A DNA stretch of 64,000 nucleotides, from positions 29,066 through 93,065 of the forward strand of contig NZ_JXDG01000033.1 of the NCBI RefSeq assembly GCF_000820515.1, in the 5' to 3' direction. Within the stretch, counting starts at the first letter, position 1; the number at the start of each line of letters is the position of its first letter. The stretch comes from Pseudomonas batumici. GTDB taxonomy: Bacteria; Pseudomonadota; Gammaproteobacteria; Pseudomonadales; Pseudomonadaceae. Below, one piece after another: positions 1 to 9,317 of this stretch. The notes under the pieces were generated by a model. It ran no database searches. It was given only the letters and a program-made list of their open reading frames with translations, and was not told the DNA's origin. The position numbers and the translations under genes are program-made.

Positions 1-578
1 GGGTTTATACCCTCGGCCATCAAAAGAAAGATGCAATACTTGGAAAGGCTTAACCAGGCTTCTCCATGGGTGGCAACAGCAGAGTTCGCATTATGGGCTG
101 GCCGACTGGAAAACCATGGGGGCTGCTGGCCAGCCCACAGCGCTCCGTGAATAGACTCTATGTCACGGATCATCTGCAGCTGCACCTCATAGCAGCATTC
201 CATGATGCAGGGACCCAGGGCGACCCTCAAACTGCTCTTATCAACTCCAGCCAGGGAAAAAGCACTGAAAACGTTCTTTATAATGCCCGTGGACAAGCCT
301 TTCCAACCGGCATGAATCGCTGCGACAAAAGGAGTGGTAGTAGAACTCACCAGAACCGGGAGACAGTCCGCAGTCATGACTGCAATGGGTCTCGAGGACT
401 TTGTAAAGACCGCATCGGCGGCGATCTTTCCCGTCTCATCGTTGATGCCAGCCTCAACCACCTTGTTGGAGTGTGTTTGGTGCAGGTACAGCGCATTGGC
501 CGGTAAACGGTCTTGCACCGTAGTACCAAAGCCGTGCTCAACATGAGTGATAGCCGATAATTTTTCAGAAAAATACAC
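1..578 (-). CDS. YfiH/PgeF-type laccase-domain protein, C-terminus cut by window edge
   Basis: The reverse strand is open from a GTG at 578 to the left edge (192 codons and still open). The translation carries the YfiH (Cu-oxidase_4, 'multicopper polyphenol oxidase') signature: HQTHS near residue 33, TADCLPVL near 69, IHAGWKG near 88 and ALGPCI further on. The metal-binding residues expected in the family would be H36, C72 and H89. An AAGGTGA ribosome site lies about 8 nt before the GTG. The N-terminus is shorter than in the classic PgeF type: HGFG is followed almost at once by the first motif. Family members are purine nucleoside phosphorylases or peptidoglycan-editing factors. The usual rluD/clpB neighbourhood is not seen, so this may be an accessory paralogue. 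Confidence 0.85.
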   Translation of the reverse strand, partial: MYFSEKLSAITHVEHGFGTTVQDRLPANALYLHQTHSNKVVEAGINDETGKIAADAVFTKSSRPIAVMTADCLPVLVSSTTTPFVAAIHAGWKGLSTGIIKNVFSAFSLAGVDKSSLRVALGPCIMECCYEVQLQMIRDIESIHGALWAGQQPPWFSSRPAHNANSAVATHGEAWLSLSKYCIFLLMAEGIN

Positions 579-664
579 GAAGCATCACCTTGATGTAATA
601 AATCTATACGCGTCCATTTCGTACATCTGTCTTGAGGTGCGCGCCAAGTAACTCATACATGTAG

Positions 665-892
665 AGCAAATGCACTTCCCACGCAAGATCTGGGGCAAGA
701 CTCATGCCCGAAGAGGAGCCAGACCGCCGTACACTCCCGATCGCAGCGGATGATCCGCTCGCCAAAGCGCGGGCAATCAAATTATTGGGCGAGATTGGAT
801 TCGATGCGGTTGATGCTGGTAGCCTTGATGAGATCCCGCGTGACGCAAACCCTTACCGCGTCCCCCATCCGCAGTCGACGATAACAACATGA
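665..892 (+). pseudogene. C-terminal remnant of an F420-dependent NADP oxidoreductase-like gene
   Basis: A short frame encodes LPIAADDPLAKARAIKLLG followed by IGFDAVDAGSLDE. This matches the C-terminal part of the NADPH-dependent F420 reductase/NAD(P)-binding family, where DDP, GFDAVDAGSL and a final PGTPxY block are conserved. The Rossmann N-terminus is absent: a stop codon lies just upstream at 662-664, and the ending is garbled. The remnant stops inside an ATGA overlap with the amidase start. I read it as a decayed gene fragment. It is less likely to be a small functional protein. Confidence 0.5.
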
Positions 893-2601
893 TCGAAGTA
901 ACCGAAGTTTCCATTGCCCAGCTGCGCGCCGCGCTCGAATCCGGCCAGACCACGGCGGTCGAGCTGGTCCAGGCCTATCTCGCCAGGATCGATGCCTACG
1001 ACGGCCCCGATACACCCACTGCCCTCAACGCGGTAGTCGTTCGCAACCCCGAGGCACTCCAGGAAGCGCAAGCCTCCGATGCCCGCCGGGCCAAGGGCGA
1101 GACACTGGGGCCACTCGATGGCATTCCCTATACGGCCAAGGACAGTTATCTGGTCAAGGGGCTCACCGCCGCCTCCGGCAGCCCCGCCTTCGCCAAGCTG
1201 ATCGCTTATCGCGATGCGTTCACCATCGAACGGCTGCGTGCCGCCGGTGCCATCTGCCTGGGCAAGACCAATATGCCGCCCATGGCCAACGGCGGCATGC
1301 AGCGCGGGGTCTACGGCCGGGCGGAAAGCCCGTACAACGCCGCCTACCTCACCGCGCCCTTTGCCTCCGGTTCATCGAACGGCGCGGGGACGGCAACCGC
1401 TGCCAGTTTCGCGGCCTTCGGCCTCGCGGAAGAAACCTGGTCGAGCGGACGCGGGCCGGCCTCGAACAATGGCTTGTGTGCCTACACCCCTTCCCGTGGC
1501 GTGATCTCGGTACGCGGCAACTGGCCGTTGACCCCGACCATGGACGTTGTCGTGCCCTATGCCAGGACCATGGCCGACCTGCTCGAAGTGCTCGACGTGG
1601 TGGTGGCGGAAGATCCCGATACCCGTGGCGATCTGTGGCGGATGCAACCCTGGGTGCCGATTCCGAGCGTGACCTCGGTGCGTCCCGCGTCCTATGCCGC
1701 GTTGGCCGCCAGTAGCGATGCACTCGCCGGCAAGCGCTTCGGTGTGCCGCGCATGTTCATCAACGCCGACCCCGAAGCCGGCACCAGCGAAGCACCTGGG
1801 ATCGGTGGTCCGACCGGGCAGCGAATCAACACCCGTGCTTCCGTGATCGATCTCTGGGAAGCCGCGCGCAAGGCGCTCGAAGCGGCGGGTGCCGAGGTGG
1901 TCGAGGTCGACTTCCCGCTGGTCTCCAATTGCGAAGGCGATCGCCCGGGTACGCCGACGGTGTTTACCCGTGGCCTGGTGTCCAAGGAGTTCCTGCATCA
2001 TGAGTTGTGGGACCTGTCGGCCTGGGCGTTCGATGATTTCCTGCGGGCCAACGGCGATCCCGCGTTGAACCGCCTGGTGGATGTGGACGGACCGAAGATT
2101 TTCCCGCACGACCCGGGCACCCTGCCCAACCGCGAAGGCGATCTGGCCGCCGGCATGGACGAGTACGTGCGGATGGCCGAGCGTGGCATTACCCCGTGGA
2201 ACGAGATCAGCACCGTGCCGGACGGATTGCGCGGGCTCGAACAGACCCGCCGCATCGACCTTGAGGAGTGGATGGATCGCCTGGGGCTCGACGCGGTGCT
2301 CTTCCCGACGGTGGCCGACGTCGGCCCGGCGGATGCCGATGTCAATCCGCAGTCGGCGGATATCGCCTGGAGCAACGGCATCTGGGTCGCCAACGGCAAC
2401 CTCGCCATCCGCCACCTGGGTGTGCCCACGGTCACGGTGCCGATGGGCGTCATGGCGGATATCGGCATGCCTGTCGGCCTGACCTTTGCCGGTCGTGCGT
2501 ATGACGATTCAGCGCTGCTTCACCTGGCTTCGGCGTTTGAGTCGACTGGGGCGAAGCGCTTGATACCGCCGCGCACTCCGGCATTGGTGGCAGGCAAATA
2601 A
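889..2601 (+). CDS. Amidase signature family hydrolase
   Basis: This 570-residue protein belongs to the amidase signature family, Ser-cisSer-Lys hydrolases that cleave amide bonds. The visible triad is K84 (in YTAKDSY), S162 in the GSSNG loop and nucleophile S186 in TWSSGRGPAS, which aligns with the usual DTGGSIRxPAS. The protein is longer than a typical 450-500 aa member, with extra sequence in the C-terminal half. It has no signal peptide, so it is probably cytoplasmic. The substrate cannot be told from sequence. The start ATG overlaps the stop of the preceding gene fragment. It converges on a LysR gene that may belong to a different unit. Confidence 0.9.
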   Translation: MIEVTEVSIAQLRAALESGQTTAVELVQAYLARIDAYDGPDTPTALNAVVVRNPEALQEAQASDARRAKGETLGPLDGIPYTAKDSYLVKGLTAASGSPAFAKLIAYRDAFTIERLRAAGAICLGKTNMPPMANGGMQRGVYGRAESPYNAAYLTAPFASGSSNGAGTATAASFAAFGLAEETWSSGRGPASNNGLCAYTPSRGVISVRGNWPLTPTMDVVVPYARTMADLLEVLDVVVAEDPDTRGDLWRMQPWVPIPSVTSVRPASYAALAASSDALAGKRFGVPRMFINADPEAGTSEAPGIGGPTGQRINTRASVIDLWEAARKALEAAGAEVVEVDFPLVSNCEGDRPGTPTVFTRGLVSKEFLHHELWDLSAWAFDDFLRANGDPALNRLVDVDGPKIFPHDPGTLPNREGDLAAGMDEYVRMAERGITPWNEISTVPDGLRGLEQTRRIDLEEWMDRLGLDAVLFPTVADVGPADADVNPQSADIAWSNGIWVANGNLAIRHLGVPTVTVPMGVMADIGMPVGLTFAGRAYDDSALLHLASAFESTGAKRLIPPRTPALVAGK

Positions 2602-2671
2602 ATAGCCGCCAGGGTGGGATTGGGGCCATACAGGCTTGTCATCCTTGCCAAGGATGGCAAGTCGGTCACAC

Positions 2672-3526
2672 TCAAGCCCTCCGCGTGGCGCAATAGGCCA
2701 CAATGAGCTGAGTGACGGCGACCACAATCGCCCGATCCGCTTCAGGAGAGGTAAACAATCGAAATTGCACCTCCGGCAAATCCGGCAACCCTTGTTCCCC
2801 CCCAAGCACCACCAGTCCTTGTCCCAGTTGGCTGAGTGTCATGGGCGCTACCGCGAATCCCGCAAGCGCCGCCGCCCGCAATCCAGCAGCGCTGCTGCAT
2901 AACATCACCGTGCGGTGGGCGATCCCCGCCTGAGCCAGACTCGTCAGCGCTACCTCGCGATAAGGGCACGGCTCGGGGAACAGGGCCAGCGGCAACGGCG
3001 TCGGTAACTGGGTGACGGCTTGCGCCGACCACGCCCATACCAGCGGCTCTTGCCACAGCAGCAGCCCCGCCTCGCTGGTTTCGCATAGAGAACCGATAAC
3101 CAACTCCAGATGACCTTGCTTCATCAGGTGCAGCAACGTGCCAGGAATGCCCACCTGCACGTCGATCTCCATGCCCGGGTACTGCGCCGCGAAATCCTGA
3201 AAAGTGCGCAGTAACCGCGACTCGACAAAATCCTCGGACACGCCGATCCGCAGCCGTCCGTGAAACGGCGTGCGCGTCAGTTCTGCCCAGGCATCACGGT
3301 TCAGCACAAGGATCATGCGCGCATAAGAGACCAAGCGTTCGCCATCGGGAGTCAGTTGCTGGGAGCGGGTGGTGCGGGTCAACAGGGGTTTACCAATCTG
3401 CTCTTCCAATCGCCGCACGTGGCCACTGACAGCAGATTGAGTGAGGTGCAGCTTCTGAGCTGCACGGCTGAAACCTTCTTCATCGACGACAGCGACAAAT
3501 GTCTTGAGCAACTGGGTATCGAACAT
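2672..3526 (-). CDS. LysR-family transcriptional regulator
   Basis: The protein starts MFDTQLLKTFVAVVDEEG and carries a classic N-terminal winged helix (FSRAAQKLHLTQSAVSGHVR, about residues 19-40). An effector-binding periplasmic-type domain follows, about residues 85-285; length is the family norm. I chose the ATG at 3526 because the conserved N-terminus begins there; an upstream TTG would add six residues. The gene is divergent from the azoreductase-like gene at 3631 across a 104-bp AT-rich region, the usual layout for a LysR activator and its target. The inducer is unknown, perhaps a quinone or aromatic compound given the target. Confidence 0.9.
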   Translation of the reverse strand: MFDTQLLKTFVAVVDEEGFSRAAQKLHLTQSAVSGHVRRLEEQIGKPLLTRTTRSQQLTPDGERLVSYARMILVLNRDAWAELTRTPFHGRLRIGVSEDFVESRLLRTFQDFAAQYPGMEIDVQVGIPGTLLHLMKQGHLELVIGSLCETSEAGLLLWQEPLVWAWSAQAVTQLPTPLPLALFPEPCPYREVALTSLAQAGIAHRTVMLCSSAAGLRAAALAGFAVAPMTLSQLGQGLVVLGGEQGLPDLPEVQFRLFTSPEADRAIVVAVTQLIVAYCATRRA

Positions 3527-3630
3527 AGTTTTATACGTGATCAATTCTGTATGAATTTACGATTTATATTTCAAATTAAACTATGTTGCAATGCTCTCAC
3601 CAACCAGTCGCCCATCACTCGAGGCCTGTC

Positions 3631-4272
3631 ATGACCACTCTTCTCCATATTGAATGTTCTCCACGCAAGCAGCGTTCGGCTTCCCTGGAAGTCGCGCGCA
3701 GCTTCATCACGCGCTATGAAGAAAACACTCCAGACAGCGAAATCATCACTCTCGACCTTTGGAGCATGGTTTTGCCGGAATTCGATGAACTGGCAATGGA
3801 GGCCAAATACGCCGGACTCAATGGCACACCCTTGACCCCCGCACAAGAAGACACCTGGAACACCTTGAAAGACTTGGCAAGTCACCTGCACCGCGCGGAT
3901 GTGCTGGTGATGTCGGTACCGCTGTGGAATTTCAGTATCCCGTACAAACTCAAGCACTTCATCGACCTGGTATCACAGAAAGATATCCTGTTCAGCTTTG
4001 ACGCGGAGCGTGGCCTGGAAGGCATGCTGCTCAACAAAACCGCTGTGGTGATGTACGCCCGTGGCCTGGATTATTCGGCACAGTCGATCACGCCGGCAAC
4101 GCGCTTCGACTTTCAGAAGCCCTATGTTGAAGCCTGGCTGAAATTTGTCGGCGTGACGAATGTGCACTCGGTGATTGTGGAGAAAACCATCTTGGGGGAA
4201 GACGTTGATCTCGGCGCGCGTGAGGCCGCGACTCAGCAGGCCAGGAAATTGGCCGATAGCATTTGTCGTTGA
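3631..4272 (+). CDS. Flavodoxin-fold NAD(P)H dehydrogenase, AzoR-like
   Basis: This 213-residue protein has the FMN-dependent NADH-azoreductase/NQO fold. It begins MTTLLHIECSPRKQRSAS with the FMN-phosphate loop, has a VPLWNFSIPYKLKHFID flavin-binding segment near residues 95-112, and ends with the usual helix. Such enzymes reduce quinones, azo dyes or nitroaromatics by two-electron transfer in the cytoplasm. The ATG at 3631 is preceded by GAGG at a proper distance, so the longer frame from 3583 is unlikely. Divergence from the LysR gene suggests control by that regulator. Confidence 0.88.
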   Translation: MTTLLHIECSPRKQRSASLEVARSFITRYEENTPDSEIITLDLWSMVLPEFDELAMEAKYAGLNGTPLTPAQEDTWNTLKDLASHLHRADVLVMSVPLWNFSIPYKLKHFIDLVSQKDILFSFDAERGLEGMLLNKTAVVMYARGLDYSAQSITPATRFDFQKPYVEAWLKFVGVTNVHSVIVEKTILGEDVDLGAREAATQQARKLADSICR

Positions 4273-4380
4273 CTCTTCAGGGGGGCCCAGGCTGGGATTT
4301 CGCAGCCACTGGCAGGTCACAAGCGTTGTGCCTGCCAAGGACTCTCCTATAGAGATTCGGGGTTCAGGCCGCGTTGACGC

Positions 4381-5358
4381 TTAACGGACATGCGCTTCAA
4401 AAAACTCAAGCGCCCTTTCGTTAAGCTGTTTGTGAACGGCAACGCGGTCGAATCCCTTGGCATCGACGCAGAGTTCCGGCGCCTCCTGCTTCAACGGCGC
4501 GGGACACGGGGCGAGAAAGGCAAAATGCGCGGCGTCGGGAACAAGGTGGAACTGCGGTTTCTGGGGCAGTGCGTTGGCGAGTGCGGGAAGGGTTTCAGGT
4601 AGCACACCATCGCCGCCAAACTGCGAAGCCCAAATCTGAATCGGTGCTTTCACATTCGTCAGGTTGACTGGGCTGGGAAACGCGTTGAACGGATCCGCCA
4701 AGACAAAGGCCTTGATCCGTGCATCACGGGTCAACGGCTGGGTGGGGACCTCTTTGTTGCGCAGTTGTTGGCAAATGGGCAGTGCCAGATCCGGACAAGG
4801 GATATTGGCGTTGAGGAAGTCCGGGTTACCGCCGGCCAGTACGAGACCTGTGTAGCCACCGCGTGAAAACCCAAAGAATCCTATCCGTTGCGGATCGATC
4901 CTGGCGGCGTCCGGTGCGGCGCCCAGCATGTAATCGATCAAGCGCTTGATATCGGTCGGACGTTCAACGAATGCGGAAAGATCGTCCGCGTGGCCCATAT
5001 CGGAAAAGGTATCCCCCGGATGGTTGATAGCCGCCACGATGAAGCCAGCATCGGCCAGTGTTTCGGCAAGGTCATGATGGCCAAGGAAAGAGCCACCGTG
5101 ACCATGGGAAATCACCACCAGGGGGCGTTTGTCACCCACGGTCGGACAATCGCGCCGCCCCATCAAAACAAAGGGCCCTATCGGCACTTCCTGTGCAGCC
5201 TCAGCGCAGGGTGTCCACATAATGGCCTTCAAGGCCGGACCGTTGGCATCGGATGGAATCTGAACCATCTTTATTCCGGCTGCCTGCGCCGTCACCGCAG
5301 ACAAGCAGAGCGATACCGCCAAGGTAAGTTTTCTTAGGTAGTTTCCATAAGCGAACAT
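4381..5358 (-). CDS. Secreted alpha/beta hydrolase (dienelactone-hydrolase/PAF-acetylhydrolase-like)
   Basis: This 325-residue protein has an N-terminal signal peptide (LTLAVSLCLSAVTAQAA, cleavage near residue 27) and an alpha/beta-hydrolase core. The oxyanion region is ISHGHGGS near 84, the nucleophile S165 sits in GFSRGG, and a late DAAHFAFL supplies the likely catalytic histidine. Several cysteines could form disulphides in the periplasm. The start at 5358 has a strong GGAAGGA ribosome site. The substrate is unknown; relatives act on esters or lactones. It lies downstream of two small membrane-protein genes on the same strand and may be co-transcribed. Confidence 0.88.
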   Translation of the reverse strand: MFAYGNYLRKLTLAVSLCLSAVTAQAAGIKMVQIPSDANGPALKAIMWTPCAEAAQEVPIGPFVLMGRRDCPTVGDKRPLVVISHGHGGSFLGHHDLAETLADAGFIVAAINHPGDTFSDMGHADDLSAFVERPTDIKRLIDYMLGAAPDAARIDPQRIGFFGFSRGGYTGLVLAGGNPDFLNANIPCPDLALPICQQLRNKEVPTQPLTRDARIKAFVLADPFNAFPSPVNLTNVKAPIQIWASQFGGDGVLPETLPALANALPQKPQFHLVPDAAHFAFLAPCPAPLKQEAPELCVDAKGFDRVAVHKQLNERALEFFEAHVR

Positions 5359-5396
5359 TTTGTTTTTTCCTTCCCTGAATGCCGGCCTGCCAAGGA

Positions 5397-5828
5397 CTAG
5401 GCAAGCCTCTCCCACATCTGAACCAGCCCCACCAAATGGACGACACCAAAACCTATACAAACTAGCGAACTGATCACAACGAACCGGTTACTGCGTCCAG
5501 TGTCGGCCAGCATAAAGGCGCCCACCAAGCCACGCAGCAGGTAGATCACGGTAATAGCGCACAACGCTGGGCGCAGCAGCGGCAATGGGTCAATCACGGT
5601 AGCCCCCGCCAAAGCATAGGCCGCCCAAACCAGCAGGACCAACGCGATGAGGCTGGTCACCACGGCCGGGAAAACTTTTCCCTCCTCCGCCGCGCGGGCG
5701 AAGCGCTCGCCCGCACCGAAAAGTCGGTACCACGCGGCCCCCACAAGGATGACGCCGAAATGTAGCGCAGCCGCCAGTGCATTGAGCACTGCCGCGACCA
5801 TCAGTGCCAGATTGTATTCATCAGCCAT
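5397..5828 (-). CDS. Small four-helix membrane protein, paralogue B
   Basis: This 143-residue protein is almost entirely hydrophobic, with about four membrane segments and a polar loop AGERFARAAEEGKVFPAVV near residues 38-56. I do not recognise a characterised family. It is a close paralogue of the gene at 5854-6285: same length, and long stretches such as LPLLRPALCAITVIYLLRGL are identical. The start has GAGAGGGG upstream. The two genes look like a recent tandem duplication and are followed by the secreted hydrolase. Confidence 0.85.
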   Translation of the reverse strand: MADEYNLALMVAAVLNALAAALHFGVILVGAAWYRLFGAGERFARAAEEGKVFPAVVTSLIALVLLVWAAYALAGATVIDPLPLLRPALCAITVIYLLRGLVGAFMLADTGRSNRFVVISSLVCIGFGVVHLVGLVQMWERLA

Positions 5829-5853
5829 GAATCATTCCCCTCTCCTTAAGATA

Positions 5854-6285
5854 CTACGCAAGCCTCCCCCACATCTGAACCAGCCCCACCAAATGGGTGA
5901 CGCCATAACCTATATAAGCGACTGAAGTGATCACGACGAACCGGTTGCTTCGTCCACTGCCGGCCAGCATAAAGGCCCCCGCCAAGCCACGCAGCAGGTA
6001 GATCACGGTAATAGCGCACAACGCTGGGCGCAGCAGCGGCAAGGGGCTGATCACGCCAGCCCCCGCCAGGGCATAGGCCACCCCGACCAGCAGGACCAGG
6101 GCAATAGCGCTCGTCACCACGGCCGGGAAAGCTCTTCCGACCTCGGCCGCGCGGGCGAAACGCTCCCTCGCACCGAAAAGCCGATACCACGTCGGCCCCA
6201 CAAGGATAGTGCCGATATGGTGCACCGCCGCCAGTGCATTGAGTGCTGCAGCGATCATAAACGCCAGATTGTATTCAGTAGCCAT
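5854..6285 (-). CDS. Small four-helix membrane protein, paralogue A
   Basis: This is a 143-residue inner-membrane protein with about four predicted helices, beginning MATEYNLAFMIAAALNALAA. It is collinear with and very similar to the protein encoded just downstream, and DNA similarity extends through both genes. AGGAAGGA precedes the ATG. No catalytic motif is visible and the function is unknown. As the first gene of the leftward run 6285 to 4381 it probably carries the promoter, in the 6286-6459 gap shared with the divergent acetyltransferase gene. Confidence 0.85.
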   Translation of the reverse strand: MATEYNLAFMIAAALNALAAVHHIGTILVGPTWYRLFGARERFARAAEVGRAFPAVVTSAIALVLLVGVAYALAGAGVISPLPLLRPALCAITVIYLLRGLAGAFMLAGSGRSNRFVVITSVAYIGYGVTHLVGLVQMWGRLA

Positions 6286-6459
6286 GAATGATTCCTTCCT
6301 GGTGTTCGCTCTGCATCCTGTGCATCGCGAATCGTACCGCTAGCCGGAGAGAGACGGATCTTCACCCATGGTCGCTGTATGGCGCGCCTTTATGCAATCT
6401 GTGTCTAACATTCTTCTCCTGGCCGCCCTAGCATCAACCGCTCCGTTCAGGTGCATACG

Positions 6460-6951
6460 ATGAAAGAGATTCCCGGCGACATCGATTTTTCAGGCTTGGC
6501 GGTCCGTCGACTAGGGCCGGATGACCTCGAGATCATCTGCTTGCACCGCGAAGCGATGTTCCTTGAGGCGGGAGGAGATCCGGCGGAGTTACGGGTGATG
6601 ACCGAACACTTCCGGCCCTGGCTGCACCAGCGCTTATCCGATGGCCGCTACTACGGTTTTGCGCTGATGGACAGAGGTCAGCCTGTGGCTGCGATAGGTC
6701 TGATGAATATCGACTGGCCACCTCATCCGTCCCATCCGACCTTGGACCAGCGCGGCTATGTGCTAAACGTTTTCGTCGAACCCGCTTACCGGCGCCGGGG
6801 CCTGGCTTCAGCCCTGATGAAGTTGGCTGAAGCCGAGTTTGCCCAGCGAGGAATGAGCTTTGCCGTGCTACACGCGACCAAGGCCGGCAAACCGGTGTAT
6901 GAAGGGCTGGGCTGGGCGGCGACTTCTGAAATGGCGAAAACCCTTTCGTGA
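6460..6951 (+). CDS. GNAT-family N-acetyltransferase
   Basis: This 163-residue protein has the GNAT fold. Motif A is visible as NVFVEPAYRRRGLASALMK near residues 106-124, the acetyl-CoA pyrophosphate loop, and a C-terminal YEGLGW segment is typical. The acceptor is unknown. The ATG at 6460 has AGGT upstream; a GTG three codons earlier is the alternative. The gene is divergent from the tandem membrane-protein genes and convergent with the chemoreceptor gene. Confidence 0.88.
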   Translation: MKEIPGDIDFSGLAVRRLGPDDLEIICLHREAMFLEAGGDPAELRVMTEHFRPWLHQRLSDGRYYGFALMDRGQPVAAIGLMNIDWPPHPSHPTLDQRGYVLNVFVEPAYRRRGLASALMKLAEAEFAQRGMSFAVLHATKAGKPVYEGLGWAATSEMAKTLS

Positions 6952-6991
6952 TTTGACTTCCTGTCTCAAGAGACTGAATGGGAACGAATGG

Positions 6992-8557
6992 CTATCGGTT
7001 GAAACGTTCGGCCAAGCTGTGCAGGTACTCGGCCATGCGTTCAAGGTCCTGACTGATCTCGGCGCCTTGCTTGGCCTGCCCGGCGCTGTGATCGCACAAT
7101 TGTGCAATGCGCGTGATCTGTTGATTGATATCTTCAGCCACGTGGCTTTGCTCTTCCGATGCCGAAGCCATCTGCTGGCTCATTCCCATGATCCGGCTGA
7201 CGGCCTCACTGATGCCGACAAGCGCCGACTGAACCGCCTCGACACTCTGCACACTGTCGCGGGAAATCTGCTCCCCCCTGTTCGCCGTCGATACCGCACG
7301 CTCGGTACCGGTCTGCAGCGAAGCGATGATTCCATGGATCTGCTCGGTTGACGTCCGTGTACGTTGCGCCAGAGAGCGCACCTCGTCGGCGACCACCGCA
7401 AAGCCCCGCCCCTGCTCACCCGCCCGGGCGGCTTCAATGGCGGCATTGAGCGCCAGCAAGTTGGTCTGTTCGGCAATGGCGGTGATGACATCCACCACGC
7501 TGCCTATCGATTGGGTCTCGGTCGCCAGCGCATTGACGGCCTGGCCGATTTCACTGACGGCCTGGCTCATGTTTCCCATGGCCGCCAGGCTCTGCTGAGC
7601 CAGATCACTGCCCTGCCGAGCCAACTGGTCAGCTTCGGACGCGGCATGCGCGGTGCTCTGTACATTCTGCGTGACCTCCTGAATCGTTGCGGCCATCTGC
7701 GAAATCGCGGTGGCTGACTGATCGGTTTCGCTGCGCTGACGGTCGAGCGACTGCGCTTGCGAACCGGACAGTTCGGATGACTGCGCCGCCCTGTCCTTGA
7801 CATTGACTCCGGCATCGACCAGTCGGGTCAGCGCCGTCTGCAAGCGCGCTTCCTCACTGAGCATGGCCATGTCCAGTTGTCCCTGGGCGCCGAGATTGTC
7901 GCTATAGGTGAGCGCCACCAATGGGCTGGTAAACGCTTTCGGATGCTCGGCCAGGGTGCGCTCGATGATTCTACGTTGATGCCGGTCCATCAAGTACCCG
8001 GCAGCCAGGAGGCTTGCCAGCAGAATCGCCAGAGCTGCGGATTGTGGCAGCCAGAGAGAACCCACTACGGATAGCCCCGCCGCCATCAGCAATGGCCAGC
8101 CGAATTGAAGTGGCTGAAGAATGCGCGTACTCAACGCAACCGCCGCCTTGCCGGCCCGTAGCCGCGCATAGAGTGCCGTGGCTCGGCGAATCTGGTCGCG
8201 GCTCGGCAACGAGCGAACCGATTCATAACCACTGAGGCGACCGTCTTCATAGATGGCCGTGACATAGGCGCTGACCCAATAGAAATCGCCATTCTTCGAG
8301 CGATTCTTGACGACGCCCATCCAGGGCTTGCCTTGCTTGATGGTCTCCCACATGTGGCCGAATACCGCCGGCGGCATATCCGGGTGGCGAACCAGGTTAT
8401 GGGGCTGACCAATCAGCTCCTCATGGGTGAACCCGCTGATGGCTACAAATGCGTCGTTGCAGTAGGTGATACGGCTGTCGAGATCGGTCGTGGAGATCAA
8501 CCGTTGCTCGCTGGGGAACGTTCTTTCGTGCTCGGTAACAGGCAGATTCATACGCAT
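6992..8557 (-). CDS. Aer-like PAS-containing methyl-accepting chemotaxis protein
   Basis: The protein has about 521 residues. An N-terminal PAS domain (roughly 20-120) contains [19 protein letters not shown] and the Aer-type [13 protein letters not shown] segment. Two short hydrophobic helices (about 150-195) follow, then a cytoplasmic signalling domain whose hairpin tip reads [19 protein letters not shown]. There is no periplasmic sensor, so it probably senses redox or energy state through a PAS-bound flavin and signals to CheA/CheW. A CCCGATAA at 8582-8589 (minus strand) resembles a sigma-28 -10 element, but I see no convincing -35. The start could also be the ATG two codons later. Confidence 0.9.
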   Translation of the reverse strand: MRMNLPVTEHERTFPSEQRLISTTDLDSRITYCNDAFVAISGFTHEELIGQPHNLVRHPDMPPAVFGHMWETIKQGKPWMGVVKNRSKNGDFYWVSAYVTAIYEDGRLSGYESVRSLPSRDQIRRATALYARLRAGKAAVALSTRILQPLQFGWPLLMAAGLSVVGSLWLPQSAALAILLASLLAAGYLMDRHQRRIIERTLAEHPKAFTSPLVALTYSDNLGAQGQLDMAMLSEEARLQTALTRLVDAGVNVKDRAAQSSELSGSQAQSLDRQRSETDQSATAISQMAATIQEVTQNVQSTAHAASEADQLARQGSDLAQQSLAAMGNMSQAVSEIGQAVNALATETQSIGSVVDVITAIAEQTNLLALNAAIEAARAGEQGRGFAVVADEVRSLAQRTRTSTEQIHGIIASLQTGTERAVSTANRGEQISRDSVQSVEAVQSALVGISEAVSRIMGMSQQMASASEEQSHVAEDINQQITRIAQLCDHSAGQAKQGAEISQDLERMAEYLHSLAERFNR

Positions 8558-8755
8558 ACAAGGCAATCCATGTCCGGATTTTTATCGGGTTTAATGCACC
8601 AGATTGGAGCAATATCATAGAGCCATCATCTGAGGATTTATAAGGCATTACAATTAGGGGAGCCCCTCATACGACTAAGGGGATGGCCTGTTTGTATCTA
8701 GGGGGGCTGTCGTCGACTAGACTCCTCGCATCGGCCCCAATCGTGGAGTCCTCCG

Positions 8756-9235
8756 ATGATCAGCAAGAACACGATTTGTCTCTGGTACGACGGCACCGCC
8801 CTGGAGGCCGCGACGTTTTACGCCGAGACCTTCCCGGGCAGCGCGGTGAGCGCTGTCCACCGTGCACCTGGCGACTACCCTGCGGGCAAGCAAGGCGATG
8901 TCCTGACCGTCGAGTTCACGGTGCTCGGCCTCCCTTGTCTCGGCCTGAACGGTGGGCCGGCGTTCAAGCATAACGAGGCGTTCTCATTCCAGGTGGCAAC
9001 CGACGACCAGGCTGAAACGGACCGCTTGTGGAATGCGATTGTCGGCAACGGCGGCCAGGAAAGCGCCTGCGGCTGGTGCAAGGACAAGTGGGGACTGTCG
9101 TGGCAGATCACGCCACGAGCCTTGACGGCCGCGGTCGCCAGTCCTGATCGAGCGGCGGCCAAGCGTGCATTCGATGCCATGATGGGCATGAGAAAGATCG
9201 ACATCGCGGCGATCGAAGCGGCGCTGAAGGGTTAA
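8756..9235 (+). CDS. VOC-superfamily protein, PhnB/3-demethylubiquinone methyltransferase-like
   Basis: This 159-residue protein resembles the PhnB/YjdN-type VOC family (pfam06983), often mis-annotated as 3-demethylubiquinone-9 methyltransferase. It begins NTICLWYDGTALEAATFYAE, followed by the typical FPGSAV and GGPAFKHNEAFSFQV segments, and ends DIAAIEAALKG. There is no methyltransferase motif, so the activity is unknown. The ATG has GGAG 8 nt upstream. A second VOC gene follows 82 bp downstream; the sequences are not close enough to call it a recent duplicate. Confidence 0.88.
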   Translation: MISKNTICLWYDGTALEAATFYAETFPGSAVSAVHRAPGDYPAGKQGDVLTVEFTVLGLPCLGLNGGPAFKHNEAFSFQVATDDQAETDRLWNAIVGNGGQESACGWCKDKWGLSWQITPRALTAAVASPDRAAAKRAFDAMMGMRKIDIAAIEAALKG

Positions 9236-9317
9236 CCCGCGTGGTTTGGGGCCGGGCGTTTGGATAGGGAGGCAATCCGAACTATGCTGAACGCTCATGC
9301 CCCGCCTGGAGCCCGTC

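Noticed and set aside
66..506. 146-codon frame on the plus strand
   Set aside because: It lies antisense to the YfiH-type gene, whose reverse-strand translation carries clear family motifs.
2640..2656. CATCCTT/AAGGATG hairpin between amidase and LysR
   Set aside because: 7-bp stem with a 3-nt loop and no T-run; could be chance.
8656..8701. AGGGG-AG-CCCCT hairpin and recurring TAAGGGG-type words upstream of the VOC gene
   Set aside because: Too short and irregular to name an operator; no T-run for a terminator.
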